Of a stretch of 64,000 bases of DNA, positions 61,967 through 64,000 are shown one piece after another. The stretch is from Petrosia ficiformis (taxonomy: Eukaryota > Porifera > Demospongiae > Haplosclerida > Petrosiidae). The stretch covers positions 6,333,201-6,397,200 of the forward strand of contig OX345638.1 in NCBI GenBank assembly GCA_947044365.1, read 5' to 3'. The position numbers and the translations under genes are program-made. Numbering within the stretch: position 1 is the stretch's first letter; each line of letters begins with the position of its first letter. The notes under the pieces are model-generated. The model ran no database searches. It was not told the DNA's origin and was given only the letters and a program-made list of their open reading frames with translations.

Positions 61967-62016
61967 CTTTTGGTTCATCATCATTCAGCTGTGATTGAAC
62001 AGATTCTTCAGGCTTT
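61967..62016 (-). CDS. First recognised exon of the charged tail
   Basis: 50 nt after gctttttacag, ending AAAAG|GTTTGA. It encodes KPEESVQSQLNDDEPK and leaves phase 1, which fits the next exon. It enters in phase 2, so it needs an upstream exon leaving phase 2; RING exon 2 (phase 1 exit in copy 1) does not supply this directly. Confidence 0.5.
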
Positions 62017-62149
62017 CTGTAAAAAGCATTTCTTGTTTTTCTAATAATTGAGTAGATAAAGTAAAATAATAATGTTTCAGTAGATTTAAGAATGAATCAT
62101 ACTTCTCTAAATGAAGTATAATTATACGAAACATGGACATGTACATGTA

Positions 62150-62198
62150 GGTGGTGTTAAATGGTCACATTGAGGACAATGTATAACATATATTGGTC
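62150..62198 (-). pseudogene. RING copy 3, truncated exon 2
   Basis: Keeps the CPQC zinc pair seen in frame as HCPQCDHLT, but a two-base insertion near its start shifts the frame. The exon ends after about 45 bp in TACATGTA repeat DNA. Confidence 0.7.
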
Positions 62199-62213
62199 TT
62201 GCTGTGTAAAATA

Positions 62214-62590
62214 AGTAACAGTTATGACACACTTTACTGTGATTACGTGTTTTAATGTAGCACAAGGGCGAGTCAATAAAGGTTGAGTTTACATAATGCA
62301 TGAGCCGAAGGTGAGTACGTTATGTAAACGAGACCTTTATTGACTGCCCAAGTGCTACATTGAAACACACAATGCACTGTCAAGTGTGTAATAAGTGAAT
62401 TATTGACGATCTGGTAAACTACCTGTCTATCTGGTGAAATTCCACTGTTGTTGGAGCTGCTTCATTAGTAGAGGTGAGCAAAGTGTGCAATAACTAACTT
62501 ACAAAAGTGTGCAATAAGTGATTTAATGTTCAATCATGTGATGCATTATCTGCACTCTGATTGGCCACAGGTCACATGATCAGCAATAAT
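62214..62590 (+). repeat. Dispersed repeat, copy with hairpin
   Basis: Partner of 46015-46265; carries the hairpin described next. Confidence 0.8.
62247..62368. mobile_element. Foldback hairpin, absent from the sister repeat
   Basis: Arms of about 50 bp are inverted (tips GTGTTTTAATGTAGCAC and GTGTTTCAATGTAGCAC; then GTCAATAAAGG and GTTTACATAA) around a core of about 20 bp. Comparison with 46037-46050 shows about 117 bp present here and absent there. Confidence 0.8.
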
Positions 62591-62763
62591 AATAACTTAA
62601 GTATATTATTTATAATATTTTTATGTATTACATCATCATAATGAGGAGGTTCAAACATGTCTATCCAATTGTTATAAAACGACTGGAAATTGTATTTTCC
62701 CTAATAAGGAAAATCACAAACGTAAGTCCTAACAAATGAATTAAAAATATACTTAAGTTTGAC

Positions 62764-63220
62764 TAGAGCTTGGCAATATCAAATGTTGTGGTAACGATTA
62801 ATTGTCAAGTATTTAATTGCGATTATACAATTAATTGTGATTTTTTTTACTCAAACAAGAACTATAATGTATTATAGTTTTTTGCAAGAAATACCAGTTC
62901 ATTGACTGTGTGTGGTTTATGTACACCATATATGTGCTTACAATGTACATAATGATACTGTAATGCATGCATACACTTTAATAATTTACACTATTTATAC
63001 TGTATAGTGTATACAGGTATATTATGTACTTTGTGTACACGCTGTGCAAATGACTGATGATACACCTGCTATACCACTGACTAATTGTTAATAATTGTCT
63101 AACAATTATTAATGGTCTAACGATTATTAATTGTCCAACGATTATTAATTGTCCACAATAATTGCAATACAATAATTATAATTGTGATAATTGAATTAAT
63201 TGTCATATCACCAAGCACTA
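62764..63220. mobile_element. hAT-type MITE with 8-bp target duplication
   Basis: The ends TAGAGCTTGGCAATAT and inverted TAGTGCTTGGTGATAT are flanked by AGTTTGAC (62756-62763) and AGCTTGAC (63221-63228), 7 of 8 identical. The interior has an 18-bp tandem repeat at about 63083-63156 (TAACGATTATTAATTGTC, four units). Confidence 0.8.
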
Positions 63221-63594
63221 AGCTTGACACTCCTTCAAGATTGCCAATAAAGTGCAATGTATTAAAACCACAATACAGTAATAGAGATAGGAGCTTGACC
63301 CACCCACACCACTTTTGGAATCATATACATGTATATACACTTGTCAGATCACTATACTGTCATTGTATAAGTATATAAACAGAACCTCTATTGGAACATT
63401 ACCTTTTAGCTTCCATGCTTTGCATGTGAGTGGCACATCCCTTACCACACCCTAGGCCCTCTCTCTGGTGGCTAATACAGCTGCCATCTAGTCAGGCATG
63501 GCCTGACCCTCGCAGAGACGGAGGCGTCATCGTCTCTTCAATGTTTGTCAGCCTTCCCCCCAATTTTGAATATGCAGTCTTTGTCCTGTAATAC

Positions 63595-63738
63595 CTGTAG
63601 TTCTCGCAGCAAGCCTCCAATACAAGCTGAACAACATGATTGGTGACAAGTCAGGATTCTGGCATCACTATAATTGTTCTGACAGACTCTGCAAGTTAGT
63701 TCCTTTTCAAGTTCCGTATTCAAATCTTTTTTAGCCAT
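63595..63738 (-). pseudogene. RING copy 3, exon 1 (zinc ligand His37 lost)
   Basis: 48 codons from ATG 63738 to CAG|GTATTA. It reads CRVCQNNYSDARILTCHQSC: the Cys equivalent to Cys35 of copy 1 is kept but the following His pair is His-Gln, so the His ligand is replaced. With the truncated second exon at 62198 this is probably a pseudogene. Confidence 0.7.
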
Positions 63739-63953
63739 CTCCTAAGAGGGTTGATCATAACACACCTACTAATGCTGGAGATTGCATGTGATTACTGATT
63801 ACAACATGACAGGTACACACGCCCTAAAAATTATTTTAACAATTAGATCTATACGGTACATTGGCTAATCTCGATGAATACTGACACAAGTCACTTGGGA
63901 AAAAGAGGACCAGTGGCTGTATCTAAACAAGAAGTATTCCTCTCGAACTAAAC

Positions 63954-64000
63954 CTAACAAGCCAGAGGAGTCAAGATATCTTTAAGATTTTCTTGAGTGG
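63954..64000 (-). CDS. End of the conserved ORF upstream of RING copy 3 (partial)
   Basis: The last 14 codons are visible (TQENLKDILTPLAC, stop at 63956-63954), cut by the window edge. The frame is conserved with 55305-55433, and the spacing to the RING ATG is similar (216 against 205 bp). Confidence 0.5.
   Translation of the reverse strand, partial: TQENLKDILTPLAC

Overview
The window is eukaryotic, AT-rich, intron-containing animal DNA. No bacterial-type gene order, ribosome binding sites or operons are visible. Split genes with GT-AG introns, a RING (C3HC4) paralogue cluster, HIRAN-like and DDE_1-type transposase relics, and a great excess of the palindromic words TACATGTA/TGTACATGTACA suggest a sponge (demosponge, Amphimedon-like). 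This is an inference from family flavour, and the 8-9 kb introns are longer than expected for a compact sponge genome. All functional calls come from reading the sequence; no database search was run.

Region 1 (1-36.3 kb) is dominated by one minus-strand ankyrin-repeat gene. A likely CCAAT/NRF1-like promoter lies at about 36.28 kb. The start codon exon is at 34.34 kb, and further phase-0 exons lie at 26.1, 17.2 and 8.1 kb. Two possible 3' exons are at 1.7 and 1.2 kb. Its introns hold most of the mobile DNA. These are a 7.7 kb/4.2 kb direct segmental duplication carrying Ty3/Gypsy relics, and a complete 2.1 kb pogo/Tigger-like DNA transposon with an open transposase that lacks its DDE core. There are also two relics in which a pogo-like transposase lies tail-to-tail with a HIRAN-domain gene, several MITEs and foldback hairpins.

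Region 2 (36.3-47.9 kb) has no convincing gene. It holds GATA-type and TACATGTA-rich simple repeats, a 13-unit 33-bp minisatellite, a 74-bp tandem repeat, a tRNA-derived SINE, a degenerate hAT transposase and hAT-type MITEs with target-site duplications.

Region 3 (47.9-64 kb) is a tandem cluster of minus-strand RING-finger genes. Copy 1 (55.1 kb down to 49.0 or 47.95 kb) looks intact, with phase-compatible exons. Copies 2 (58.8 kb) and 3 (63.7 kb) have each lost a different zinc ligand and carry broken second RING exons. A plus-strand exon of unknown function was duplicated along with them, one copy open and one broken. Three well-phased exons encoding a charged tail with a nuclear-localisation-like motif lie at 61-62 kb. 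A conserved short reading frame ends about 200 bp upstream of RING copies 1 and 3. The introns here contain a piggyBac-type MITE whose empty site is visible elsewhere in the window, two CAG-ended MITEs and a poly-A SINE.

Taken together, the window shows two host transcription units (ankyrin and RING1) embedded in layered transposon debris. Because several repeats occur in more than one copy, pre- and post-insertion states can be compared inside the same 64 kb.
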